From: Arctopsyche grandis
Taxonomy: Eukaryota > Arthropoda > Insecta > Trichoptera > Hydropsychidae
DNA length: 64,000 nucleotides
Reading direction: 5' to 3'
Assembly: GCF_051622035.1 (NCBI RefSeq)
Contig: NC_135362.1
Location: 16,591,501-16,655,500, forward strand
Positions 1 through 12,190 of the stretch are shown in pieces. The notes beneath the pieces are model-generated. The model had not been told where the DNA came from and did not search any database. It saw nothing but the letters and a program-made list of their open reading frames with translations. Within the stretch, counting starts at the first letter, position 1. Every line of letters begins with the position of its first letter. A program made the translations under genes and the position numbers.

Positions 1-3000
1 TGTACATACATACATATGTACATATATGTACGTCAAGAGTATACGAAAATAGCCGTACTATCGAGTTATAACTTCCTGCTTCGCAGTTCTCGAGTGCGAC
101 CCCATCCTATTGTCTTCGAAGCCGCAGGCAACATGTATCATCGACTTTGACAACCTGGAGCACGACAGTCACACCCAACACCCACCTAATTCCTCCCGAT
201 ATACCTATCTGAGCTAAAACAAGGCTAAGCACTTCAAACGACAAGAAATGCGGTACAGAAAATTAGTAAAAAAAATCGTATAGGTAGTAATCGATAAAGG
301 TGTAAAACGCTCCTCCGTCTCTCTTATCTGTTATAACAGCCCCATGGCATTGCAGCAATAATCCCTATACGGTGTTTGTAAAACAGCTTTTACAATTCCT
401 TATAAGGACGAGTGCTATCGTTGAACGATTACAGTACATACATACATACATGTGTAATGTGTATCTATACATGCGATGGCTAATTGGGTCAAATTTATCA
501 AGTGCGTGTGAGTTCGATCAACGTTTCATCATAGTTTCCATTCAATGCTTTATTGGATCATTACACTAATAAAGAAACATAACGAGTAAATATAGATGAA
601 AACTTTCTCTGAATGTTCCAAAAATGGCATTTGTAATATACGGGAGTGAGATGTTAGCTTTCGACGACCTTTCAACAGAATTAATTTACAGCCGCGTGGA
701 ATAAATTACCGAACAGCTAAAATTGTCAATTAATGAAGGCTAAACACGGATGATATAAGAGTGCGAGACATGGTCTTTGTAATTTACGAGTGTCTCATTG
801 GCATTGAAGGAAAAAAATAAGAACCAAAACAGGAAACACAATCTTCCACAGTAATCTTAATCGTTTAAAATGAAATAAGAAAAACTAGCAAAGAAAATAT
901 ATGTAGGTGTTGTGCGATAATCGAATTGAAGATCTTTGACACGTAATTCCAGTGTTGACTCAATGATCGACAACCGTGCCGGTTTGGACAGCTAAAAAAA
1001 AAAACAGAGCAATGGACACGAAGTTTTCACATTAGAACTTCATCAGCTTGATTGCGACAGCCAAAATTGGCACGTCTAGGCCAAAGATTTAAAATGGACT
1101 TGAACAAGTGTAAAAAAAAGGACAAACCGATCGCCATCCCTCTTAACACTGCTACTCACGAGTCCTGTTATTTCCTAGCACAGCTGAGACTACGGTCAAG
1201 AACCGAAGCAGCATCAGCTCATCCATGAAAATTTATGTATATATATAACAAGTAGCGATGCAGCAGACAGAAAGCTTACGGTTTAATTAGTTACGCTCGT
1301 GGCCGGATTCGAACCCCACAACCTTTAATATTGCAACACTACATATGATGCATATCTAAATTGGGAGCGAGCGATTTTCTTTCGCTGGGGAAAACTTGCA
1401 AAACGAAACTTTTTTACGACGGGCATAAAGTGAGTTAATTAAACATGCGATGAAAGGCGTTTAAGACCGACCAGGTAAATTTAATTCTTTATGGCAATTA
1501 AATCGTTGCGATAGAATGATAAAAATGACATGAAATAAAAACGACGTAAAACGATAGATTTATAGCTGTTTGCTTATTAACCCCATATTTAATATTCCGC
1601 TCTGCGACAACTTAAATAGTGAGATTAACGATTGAAATAAAAAAAGCACTCAAATCTGATCAAACGAACGCTTCCCTAGACCAGACGCTCTCCAACTTTT
1701 GCTGCGTTTTCGTAAAGCTTTTTACAACCTTACAATCTCGCCGCACGTCCCAATAAGGTCTTATTGATGCACTTTAAGCCTCTCCTTATATGTTTAGATT
1801 CGACGTGCTGCTCTATAAAAGTCCATTATTTCACCTGTTGTCCATACGAACGATCGCTAAACGCTTGCCGTGTAGAAGTAGAATACGAAGGATAATATGA
1901 CAGTGCAAAGGATAATATGCCAAAAGATATTAAACATTTTAAACTGATATGTATTCAATTTCTACTTATCGTGAATAGTTTTCATCCATTTCACACCATT
2001 CATTTTCTCTAATCCATACATATTCATTTAAACATCTTCGGTCTTTTCTAAATCGGCATATTTTTGTTCTTGTTGCCAAATGTATTACAAAATATAATAT
2101 CTTACTTTTAAATAATGAATAATTCACATAATTTATGTTTCCCTCCTACATTATACATGTTTCTGTTTCAATCAATTATCAAAACATCCAAATAAAACAA
2201 CATTTTTCCTCAAATATAACAAAACATTATATTATATTCAATCTGCCAATTTCAATTCATCCTTTCCTTTTTCATATCCTTAGTCATACTCAAAATTTGA
2301 CAACAATAGTATGTAAGTAATTTAAATTGAATATATTTATGTGGCATTATAACCAATATTATATACGATGATAAATTATTGAATAAACTACAATGAACAT
2401 GATAATGACTATAATTCATCGCGTTGCGTCATCTGAATGGAACATCACAATCACCTGTACATTTTTTGCATTGTTTTAAAGACCACGCTTAATTTATCAG
2501 AGATCCATCCAAACAGTAATCGTGAGATCCTTCGAGTGGTTTAAGTCGATCACGAACGTGGACTTTCGTGAAGCAACCAAATTTACGAGACGAACGAACC
2601 TTGGGTCGGACGCTGAGCTGTCGACGAGAGGAGCTTCTATTATGATTGATGGGGTGTTGATGTTACGTTTCTGGCAACGTTTCCTACAATTGTCGACGTT
2701 TCGAAACAAAAGTCGGCGACCTTCTTCGTTCTGTTGTGCAGTGGTCGAAACAAAAACCTGGTCAGCAATGAGCGAACAGACTCACTCACTTGTCGGACCA
2801 AGTAATGGACATTTCCCACAGTACAATGCACAAAGTTGTTCCATATATGGAATAGACTCGTCGCTCTCTCTGGTGCCCGAATAAAGCATTCAAAGGTTGC
2901 AATCCAAATATTCGCATTTTCGCTATCGTTGTGCAATATCCACGCCGAACAATGAAACTTTTTTTAACTCAAACTAGAAACGCGATCGGAAGTGCTATTT

Positions 3001-4087
3001 AAAATTACGCAAGCGCGAAAACTGATTGATATGGAATTAGATCAAGAGACAATGAGCGATATATGTACATATGTAGTTCAACACTGAAAGAACTTTTAAA
3101 ATCGAAATTGATAAGAATCACCACCTAATAAAAGTTGACGTTAAGTTAAAAGTTGAGTATTATACAAATAATCATAATGAAAATCCGTTCAATTTTTTAA
3201 CCGAATGGGTTTATTTTAAGAATTATCACGTTTAGTATACCGATTTATTTACGAAGAAGACTGGTAAAAAGTGAAGGAAGTCGTCCGTCATCAGGTTGCT
3301 AGTGGTTAAAGTCACATTATGGATTCATCGTCGTTCACCAGAAGCCGTTTATTAAAACGTGTTTGCTTTTCCAATCGAATCAGATTTACACTTGAACTTC
3401 ATTATGGTTGGTCATAATTTCCAATTCAAACAAAGGCCTCCTTCGAGTATTTTCCCCATTCGACACAATCACTTTGAAATAATATTGCAAATATGCAGTA
3501 CAATGTTTTCTGGGAAAATTTTATTCACCATTGCAAACATTATGATTTATAAAACATTATCATAGTAAATAAGAAGTTTTACCACCAAAAACTTGGATCA
3601 TTAAAAATCATCACGGTACGTGAAATGCCATTGAAACGAACATCAATTTTCTTGCAAATAGTTTCTAACATTCAAAACGATGCTTGTGTACACAATACCT
3701 TAAAATAATTTTAAGCCCCTATATTTTAGTTCCCGTGTGTCAATTTTCAAAAGTAGCATGGAAAACTTGTGTACGTATAATAAATTCCTTCTGTATAGTT
3801 CAAAACTCACCCAATTCAATTTTTATTAAAAAATGGAAAATCTTACCTGAAACAAAGAGAAAAAGAAAAATTAGTATATCTGAAAAATATATATATATGT
3901 ATGTATGTATGTGCATAAAAACAACTGAGTTGGTTTCTAGTGTTTTAAAAAATATTGTTACTGAAAACTTTCTGGCGAATAAGTAAGTCATTAATATGAC
4001 CAATTTATTTATTTATATATATATATCTTAGCTATCAAGCTAATTAAAAAAAATACATCTTAATTACTTAACTCTAAAATGTATACT
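1..4087. other. Non-coding AT-rich stretch, presumed large-intron sequence
   Basis: No coding exon is recognised. It holds short CATA/TATG arrays (for example near 1-30, 432-452 and 3894-3912). A 120-codon open frame at 2522-2884 (+) overlaps other frames on both strands and resembles nothing known to me. By position and orientation this lies downstream of the outspread-like first exon at 31.9 kb and is probably its intron; that is inference. Confidence 0.5.
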
Positions 4088-4470
4088 TAACTTATATGTA
4101 CTGTCCGTCACAGAGGTGTCTCTTCGCACCTCGCAAGAATGCATCCATGGTCTTAGCAGACCTGACGCACTCAGGGAGGGCATTATACATGAGCACACCC
4201 CTGTGAAAAACACCCCTAGCTGTCTTATTTTTTCTTACTCTACTTAAAACTATGTTTATCTTTATTTCTAGTATAAAAACTATGTTTATCTCTATTCCTT
4301 ATTATATAATCATCAAAGTACTTAGGCAATAACTTATGATCTAACTTATAAACAAAAGACAATGTACTAATATTTAGACTAATTCTAATACTCATCCATC
4401 CCAATTCATTTAACATACTTCTAATACTCTTAAATCTACTCACATTCAAAATACCTCTCATAGCTTTATA
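4088..4470 (-). mobile_element. LINE 3' fragment (jockey/CR1-like reverse-transcriptase C-terminal tail), degraded
   Basis: Read on the minus strand, 4240-4461 encodes a stretch with SMLNELGWMSI and SFVYKLDHKLLPKYF. After a frameshift, the frame closing at 4092-4094 reads TARGVFHRGVLMYNALPE followed by VRSAKTMDAFLRGAKRHL. This arrangement (short hydrophobic RT tail, then G-LMYNALP-E and a final basic helix) is typical of the extreme C-terminus of insect LINE ORF2 proteins. There is no endonuclease or RT core, so this is a 5'-truncated dead copy. The clade is not certain. Confidence 0.7.
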
Positions 4471-5536
4471 TTTAAATAAGGAAAAATCAAACCGGAAGAA
4501 TTATTGGATAATTTAACACAATGATGCTTTTCATGATTCTCTTCAAGGGGAGGATATTTTATCTAAGGATACGATACTCTAAGGACACGTTATCTTCCTG
4601 GTCTGCAATTCCCTAGCAGTGAGGTCGGGGCGTTAATTTCTACGACCAACGCATATTACTGCAATCATTCGATATTTATTGGACAAGATTAGAAGAGGGA
4701 CACCGCGATGCGCCGGCTGCAGCGAGAGATAAAAGCAAAGTTGTTGCACATGCACATAATGCAATCCTCGACCTACGTTCGGCGTTCTAAGCGCGCACGC
4801 GCACTCCCTTTCAAACTACGACATTGCGAAATAATTAAGTAAGTGCCTTTGAACTCCAACGCAAATACTTCCAAGTCTCTGGAATCCGTCCGATTTATCA
4901 CCCGTCAAAGCCGCATTTTCAAAACAACGAGAAATTTTCGGTTGGACGTTTCCATCCGCAAATTGAGAATGCATTAGAAATTTGCCCACCGCCTCGGTTC
5001 AATAGCGATCTGAACTCTACTTATGATATCAATTAATCAATTAAACGCTCACATAATAAATTCAAACTCCACCGTGTCGATAGTCAAAGGAGATAAGAGC
5101 TCACTGCCGCAACTACGTGTCTGGTCAAGACCTTTACGGTACACGGATAGACTTTTTCTCATTTATAATATTATAATATATTACCGAGAACATTAATTCC
5201 ATGCATGCACATCTTGAGCTTTTCGTAGTGCAATTTTATACGCTATATGTAGAAGCACGAAGAATGCATTTTGGAAATAGTGACGAGGTCATCATACTGT
5301 CATACGCCGAAGGAGCACTTTCAGCCACACTCAAAATAAACATTGCCATGTGCCAACCGGGTTCATTTGCATCCAGACGGGACAAAATTAAATGAGCTTT
5401 CAAATAAAACTCATGACTTTAACTTTAATTAAATAAATACAAAAAAAAAACTATAAAAAGTACAAAAAAAATTGAATGAATACATATTTTCGAACTATAA
5501 ATACATATATGTATGTGTATTTACATATGTACAGAT

Positions 5537-5602
5537 ATTTCGAGATTTTAGTGATGTGCGCGAAATCGATTTTTGCGGAATAATCACCGAACCATAATGC
5601 GC
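5537..5602 (+). repeat. Half copy of a palindromic MITE family
   Basis: The segment runs from GAGATTTTAGTGATG to TTTTTGCGGAATAATCACCGA. It matches one arm of the elements at 36.2, 38.9 and 56.4 kb. Only one arm is present. Confidence 0.65.
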
Positions 5603-6046
5603 ACTATGTAATTACATACTTTTGTTACATAATTCTATACTACACTTTTTTTATACTTAAAAACCACAACGTTGTAAGTTAATGGATTAAAATATTGAAC
5701 AAAATAAATATACAAAATCTGGATGAATGATATTCAAATCGATCATATATCCTAACAGTTAATTTGCATCCGTGAGTTACGTCATTGATAATCCACTCTT
5801 TGCTATACAAAATTGAAGAATCATTGGATTACTTATTATTATCTAATCATCTCAAAACATCTCGTTATTAAAACTATCTGCAGTCCTTATATACGATTAA
5901 ATAGAAGATGGTAGAATGCTATTGAGGCGCATTAATCCTATGAGCTCTCACAGTCTTGTCAAAGCTTATCGATTTTATCTCACATACATAACATTACATC
6001 TGATTACATTTTGAAGTGCAATATATGAAATAAAAGAAACAACGGA

Positions 6047-6116
6047 ATTCAACGACACCATGGTTACGTTAAAATTACTCAAATTACTCAATTCAACGAC
6101 ACCATGGTTACGTTAA
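6047..6116 (+). repeat. Short direct repeat, two 26-bp copies
   Basis: The 26-bp unit beginning ATTCAACGACACCATGG occurs at 6047-6072 and again at 6091-6116 with no mismatch I can see, so the duplication is recent. The 18 bp between them are AAATTACTC-type repeats. No function is apparent. Confidence 0.85.
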
Positions 6117-6854
6117 CAAATTACATATAGACAAATAGAGAGGCAACAAACGTCATGTCTTTCCGACAGTAGAATTTTGCACGCGTCTGCACATAATACA
6201 TGAATGTGCAATGTGCACTTATCGAATGTAAATAAGACGTGCAAGACGAGCACCTGGATCCATATTATAGAATACATCTAAGAAAGGGAAAGTGACTTTG
6301 AGCAGCGATAACAAATAAACGCAGTGTCATAATATTCTAATTTGGTCGTTCCGAGTGTGTCTTTGCGAGCTCAAAGAGCAACGAGTGCACTCGGCCTGCG
6401 ATGACAACGAACATTAAATTTAATTGCAGCAACCGCTTCAGATGCTATTTCCACCGATTTTAATTAGCGACGTGAGCAATTTGTACACTCCTGAAATAAA
6501 TCAGTGTTGCGTGCTGTCAACGCTCGTTTTATAAGCGAGATATCGTAAATTGGGTTCATTACCGTAACAAACTGAATACACTGTATGATGGTGACAAAGA
6601 AAGTCAAAGCTCATATTTGTTCAGAACTATTGTTGGAAATAGGATTTCTATTAATTCGATCAAAAAATTTTAATTTTTGTTGAACATATGTAAGTACAAA
6701 GTACCTACATAACAGTGTATGAAATCTAGGACGTGGAAAGCATGAATGGTATGTAAAATTCAATATTTCATACAGAAATATTGGTCAGAAGCATGATCAA
6801 AGTAGTAAAATTTGTTAAAATTATTCTAAAAATTGTATATCGTTGTTTTTAACT

Positions 6855-6928
6855 GGCTAGAAAGGCGCATTGAGGTTTACCTGTATATACATACATACAT
6901 ATGTATGTAAAAATAAATAAATAAATTA
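6855..6928 (+). mobile_element. LINE 3' tail (AAGGCGCATTG family)
   Basis: CTGGCTAGAAAGGCGCATTG, then GGTTTACCTG, ends in a (AAATAAAT)n tail. The same block recurs at 12632-12668 and 48660-48745. A fixed 3' block plus an AATAAAT tail is the mark of 5'-truncated LINE insertions; no ORF remains. Confidence 0.6.
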
Positions 6929-8086
6929 AGTGATTTGATTTAATTATTTATACATGAAAAATAAGGCAATGTCAAGATGGATACAATAACAATGATTTGA
7001 GTACTTACAAGGAAGTAGAATTGGTTTTTGGTTTTTGAGAATTTGACATTTATTTTAGTATATCTGACATTCAATATATGATATTCAATGGGAACTAGTG
7101 ATTTTTTTAAAGTAAAAACGTTTAATTTTCACCCATGTGGATATACATATACATATGTTATGTACACACATATATTATGTACTATGTATTACTAATAATA
7201 CATATGTGGCGCAGTCGGAACCGCAATACGTGCCCGATTCCCGTTTCCCCAAACATGATCATCATTATCGTCATCATCATCGTCGAAGCCGCACTTCAGG
7301 CTTTCCCAGGCACGAGGTCAATATTTTCACATGATCGAGACGGTTGTTCTGTGTCAAACGTCCGAAGTTTTTTTGGCTGTTGTCAGTGCGGTTTCTGGTT
7401 TGACCGCGACCCTCCAAAACACCGATCGACTGGCAGCTTTACAGTTAGGATTTAATACTGGGTTCTGATGCGATTATGAAACGCGCGCAAACGTACACGA
7501 ACGAACACACACACACACACACACACGCTCGGAGCATCGAGCGAAAGAAGAGATACGAAATACAGGAAAAAAAGTGTTGTCGAAGAACGCTAATTTGAAT
7601 GGAGAGCACAGAGCGACAGGTTCAAACGGAACAGTGTACAAAAACGAATGATTCGCGCCGCGTTCGGTGGTTAACTGGCCGTAGAAAAGCTTTCAACCAT
7701 TGTCCACGGATAGAATAGGCTGATCAAAGCCAAAAAGTGTGGAATGGCGATTGTGGTGCGATGGATTCTAGAAAAGAACGAACCGGTATATAAAAAAAAG
7801 AAACGCATACCTATATACATTATAGTTCAATAAAACTTAGTGTCGTTGCCATGGAATAAATATCAAAATAAAATTACGTTCATATGCAAAAAATTACAAC
7901 ACTGTTCTAAGTATTATACATAGATATCTTGTACATACATACATATATTATTTAACTGCCTGAAAAGTTCTCTTATCAAAATTTTATATCTCAAAAGTAG
8001 AAATAGAACAATATTGATCCCAATGGTATTTAATTGATGCAATATACATATTTTAATTATATTATATTGAGATTAAGAGTAAATTT

Positions 8087-8482
8087 GGGGGAGCATTTCG
8101 TTAAGTTACTGGTTGGTTTGCTGAGTAATTCTCAAATTCTTGCAGAATTATTAACACAATATGTTCCTAGCCATGTCGGGTACATTAGATGCCGCACTTT
8201 GTTCTATTCTCCTGTGGCATGTACCAGTTCGATGGTTTCGTCGCCCGTTGCAAGGAGCATCAAGCTCCTCAACCAGATTTCTGTTGACTTGGATTTGTTT
8301 AATCTAATGCATATATCCTGATCTGATTGAGAGATTGTTCAATTTGAGATCTTAACCTGCTCTATTATTGTATTTGTTTTGTATTTATTTTTATTTTTGT
8401 ATCCTTTTTTTGTTTAGCCATAGTGACGACTTGGAACTATTCTGCAATGCGACAATAGCAAAATTGTTAAATAAATAAATAA
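8087..8482 (+). mobile_element. LINE 3' end, jockey/CR1-like, copy 1
   Basis: The reading frame at about 8087-8321 encodes FVKLLVGLLSN...LLTQYVPSHVGYIR...LFYSPVACTSS followed by IKLLNQISVDLDLFNL. This fits the C-terminal pattern of LINE reverse transcriptases (N-G-ELL, VP-R, F-hxRT, lN-ls-dlD-F). Downstream come a 3' UTR with CATAGTGACGACTTGGAACT and an (AAAT)n tail near 8470. Two further copies lie at 22.8 and 59.5 kb. It is truncated and inactive. Confidence 0.75.
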
Positions 8483-11069
8483 ATTAACCTTATCAGTAAC
8501 CTTTCAGATATCAAAATCTATGTACTCAAAAATTTTGTATTAAATCTGTATGGAGAATTATATTATCCATTACAGTTCGTAACCCTCACATTTTCTAGTT
8601 ACAACGATCGTATAATAGGATAAAACGATATTTTGAAGACATACACACATTCGATAATTTAACGAAAGTGTATCACAGCCTTAATTATAGTAATAAATTT
8701 TTTACACTGAATACACTGTAAAAGCCGTTTTATGTCAAAGAACTGCCATAAATGTTAATTTTACAGAATATAAGTGTTACACGTACTTTCATATAAAATA
8801 TTCAAATTGTGTGTGCTTTAACAAGAACTTAAAATTAGTTTACAGTGAAAGATGAAGGTATCCAAAAAGGATTAACGTATAAAGCTTTTACACTTAAATA
8901 TATATTGCACATTCATACATCTAAAAATGGATATACATATACATACATATGTACATATGTATGTAGTATATAAAAGGATCCGATATACATAGTATGAAAC
9001 AATCACTTATAAACCAAGTTTATGTGACCTAGCAATGTCAAAATATGTATAATAGACAGTATGCTACCATATCAGGTAGTACATAAATATTACTAAGAAT
9101 ATTTTAATCAAAAGCGTGCTCTATCGAAGTCCAACGCTTGAACAAACGAACAGTTAATTTTGATAAAACACGTGTAAGACAAATCTCGACATGAATCCAC
9201 ACACACACGCCATATAAATCAAAAGATATTTCTATACATATGCAATTTAAAATCAAATCGACTCGAGCGGTTTTGTCATAAATTGACGCCAAAGGCGTTC
9301 ACCGTTAAAAAAGCGTCATAGCAATCGTCTAATCATCCATTGCTCCGATAATTGCGCAAAAACTGATCGAAGTTCGAATCAAAGACACAACAAACATAAA
9401 AAGAACACGAGCATAAAAAGCGTGTAAAGATTTGAATACGAGTGTGAAATAAACGTACGCACACGCAAAAGTGAAATTACAAGAAAGTATGGTGAGTATG
9501 TAGGGCGTGTAGCCAAAGTATTAAATGCAAATAAATCAATATGCATTCGCGCTCTCTAGACCTATGTATGTAGAGAGTACATGCGATAGATTGATCGATC
9601 GATAGCCAACTAGAATCGACATTTTTCTGCGGCCCTAAACCGCCACTTATCGGCCAGGAATGCCGATTCGGTACCCAAACGAGTTTATGCCAGGCGCACG
9701 CGTTTCGAAATGCAAATGCAACGTTTTCTTTTTATTAATTTAGGTAAAAGCGATTATCGAACATTTGGCATTTGGAGATAAACTCGTCTGCTCTGGGTTC
9801 TCGAACTTTTAATTGATATACAGTTTCACTAGTCACTAGTTATCGAATATATGTATGTACATATGCACATATGTACATATACACACTTTTCCCATCTCAA
9901 TATATTATGTACTATCTGAAGGTGGAAATTCACGTGGGGATTTGCTGGAATACATGTTTCTCATAGAGAATTTTGATAGGACAAACCCTACAAGAATCCT
10001 TTGAAGTGTATTACTGAAAATCGTATATAGAGCAAAAAACTCGTCAACACATTTTATCTTATGCATTTATACAATGCCGGCTCTATCAAGGAGCCAATTA
10101 GGTTTCAGCTAAAGGCGCACCATGGGGTGTCTTATAATCTTTTCTAATATTTCATAACCTCTATGAGCCAGGGAAGATGTTATCAATTGAATGAGATATT
10201 CTAAAAGAATGGGACATAAATACATACATAGAAGAGTTAGATATAGATTAAAAGTTTTGTGAACGCATTTCATGCATGTATGTATGTATGATAAGGTTTT
10301 AAAAAATAAAAATTAAATAAACTTTTTTTGTCGTATGAGGCGAAGCGCTGAAAACCAAAATGGCCCATGGGCGTCAAATATCCTGGAGACGAACCTGTAT
10401 CTATGTATATAAAAATTAATACGCCCGGACAAAGGCGGTCAAATGTTTCTCCAACATACAAATCCACGATTTTCAAACTAAGGACCATAAAATTTAACTA
10501 GGTAGGTGTTAGTCCAAGTGTTCACTCCGGCTCGTTCATGAAAATATTAGTTTAAACATTTATACACGAACTATAGATTTCAGTTTAAAGTGATAAAAGT
10601 CAAAAGCTTAAAATGGGAAATCCTCTGGAAACCGAGTTACAGCGTTGCTTTTGTGGACAATATAACTGACCAGATGTACATATGAACAAATTAGTATATT
10701 CATGAACGAACGGAATGTACACTTGGACTGTAACATATGTAATATACATAGATACTATAGAACTAAGCCGGGCACATAGAACTATACCTATGCATATTTA
10801 ATAAATCGTAATACCCACTAGTAATTAAAAAAAGTATTGTTGATAATGTTAGGTGCATTGTGAAAGACAGCCACGAGCGCAACTAGGATCATCCGATCAA
10901 TTGTATTGTGTTGTGAATGAGAACCTAATTTGTTAGAGGACTCCGCAGATAACTAAAACAGGCAAACAAATCTCTGGGTTATAGATAGATAACCAGCAAA
11001 AAATACTGATATCATTTTTGTATATCATATGTATCACCGATACTAAGTAAACCAACGAAAATTTAAGAT
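8483..11069. other. Non-coding stretch
   Basis: No coding exon is recognised. It holds CATA/TATG palindromic arrays (about 8936-8965 and 9850-9885) and the MITE at 10508-10734. The block 10073-10135 (GCCGGCTCTATCAAGGAGCC) resembles the terminus of a hAT-type element, but no partner end was found. Confidence 0.4.
10508..10734. mobile_element. Palindromic MITE, about 227 bp
   Basis: The left end reads TTAGTCCAAGTGTTCACTCC then CTCGTTCATGAA. The right end is its inverse, TTCATGAACGAACGGAATG then TACACTTGGACTGTAA. Arms are about 40 bp with a few mismatches. A related copy starts near 62282. No coding capacity; the superfamily is unknown. Confidence 0.65.
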
Positions 11070-11530
11070 CCAATCCTGTGGGAAGACGGCCGTCATTGGG
11101 TGATGATCGTCAGTGGGTCATGTTTCCGAGCATTTCATCCACAAGTTTAGCCTTGCCGATGGCGCGGCGTGGCGTGTGCGTAGTAACTGTAAAGCCCGAG
11201 TGGCAGGTTGCTCGGGCTGACACGCCTATATGCGTCGTTAAACATTAACCCTTTCGGCGTGTTGCACCTCAACCAAACTTGCGACTCTTCTGCAAAAAGA
11301 CGAAGGTCGACGGGTGCCACCAGCTTCGACAATAAACACCGACGCATCTCCTCCTCTGCGTAGCAAACGAGCGAGAACTAGAGGTCAACGCGTGTCGAGG
11401 TACCGTTGCTTCGGACGACCGGAATGCGAAGGAGGAACGACGACGAGAGAAAAAATATACGACACTATTTGGAGCCCTTTCGCTTTTCTTTTTGCCTTCC
11501 ATCTCCACTATTTCGACGGGCGGTTCTGAA
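11070..11530. other. GC/CpG-rich island of unknown role
   Basis: This block is clearly richer in GC and CpG than its flanks and has overlapping open frames on both strands (for example 11269-11547 minus and 11314-11529 plus), as GC-rich non-coding DNA often does. It contains inverted short segments such as GCCCGAGTGGCAGGTTGCTC. It could be an alternative promoter or 5' exon of the surrounding gene, or old repeat DNA. No homology is recognised. Confidence 0.3.
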
Positions 11531-11760
11531 GAACAAAAAACTCCCATGATATCATATTATTATCATACATACATAAATTAGTGTCAGATATGTAATATCT
11601 TTCGACACTGATCGGCAATTTCTTTATATATGCAATGTCTTTATAGTGGAGTGCCATATTATATGGAAACAAATTGTTAACTAAGCTGTACGCAAATTAT
11701 ACCAATGTTGTAGGCAAATATTCTAGTAGTTTTCGTGCGAAGTTTGAATTTTATAATTTA

Positions 11761-12190
11761 CTAGGTGAACCCGGCAAGCGTTGCAGTGCCACAATAACGC
11801 ATGCAATTCCCGTTCCCGTTTCTCGATATGTTTCAGTTTCAAATTAATACTTAATAATCAAATTGAACTACAGTAATTATAATTTGTCGGAAAAACGCAG
11901 GTGGCGAACACATTTTAAATACGTCAATTATTAAATTATTCAATTGTTTATTTATTTTACCATAAAAACGCAGGTGGCGACGCGAAAACACTTGAAATTA
12001 TTGCGTTGCAATGCCACTCATTCCTGTTTTCCCGTTCCCGTTCCCATTTTTTGGCGATTTTTTTTTAGAGAAACCATCGTGGGCATGCACACAATAACTC
12101 ATATAAGTTTCATCGCAGTCAGGTGGTATAGGAACGTATACGTGATAGACAGACAAACATCGATTTTTATACATATGTATGTAGGTATAT
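11761..12190 (-). mobile_element. Helitron-like non-autonomous element, copy 1
   Basis: Read on the minus strand, the element begins near 12190 with a TATATAC.../ATAAAAATCGATG leader. It continues through GATGAAACTTATATGAGTTA and a G/C-rich CGGGAACGGGAAC segment, and ends GCCGGGTTCACCTAG at 11761, next to host T. The same parts occur in the same order in the plus-strand copy at 19458-19781. A CTAG 3' end inserted between A and T, with no terminal inverted repeats or target duplication, fits Helitrons. There is no Rep/helicase ORF, so it is non-autonomous. An internal block (AAAACGCAGGTGGCGA) is duplicated. Confidence 0.65.

Larger units (their letters stand above)
4471..8086. other. Non-coding stretch with small repeats
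   Basis: No gene is recognised. It contains the half-MITE, direct repeat and LINE tail listed separately, a (CA)n run at about 7507-7527, and a moderately GC-rich block at about 7220-7780 with overlapping open frames that I cannot assign. Probable intron of the outspread-like gene. Confidence 0.45.

Noticed and set aside
1305..1315. GGTTCGAATCC on the minus strand, a perfect Pol III B box
   Set aside because: No convincing A box lies at the right distance upstream and no tRNA cloverleaf can be drawn, so I do not call a tRNA or SINE.
2522..2884. 120-codon plus-strand open frame
   Set aside because: It overlaps comparable minus-strand frames and lacks any recognisable motif; I could not separate it from chance.
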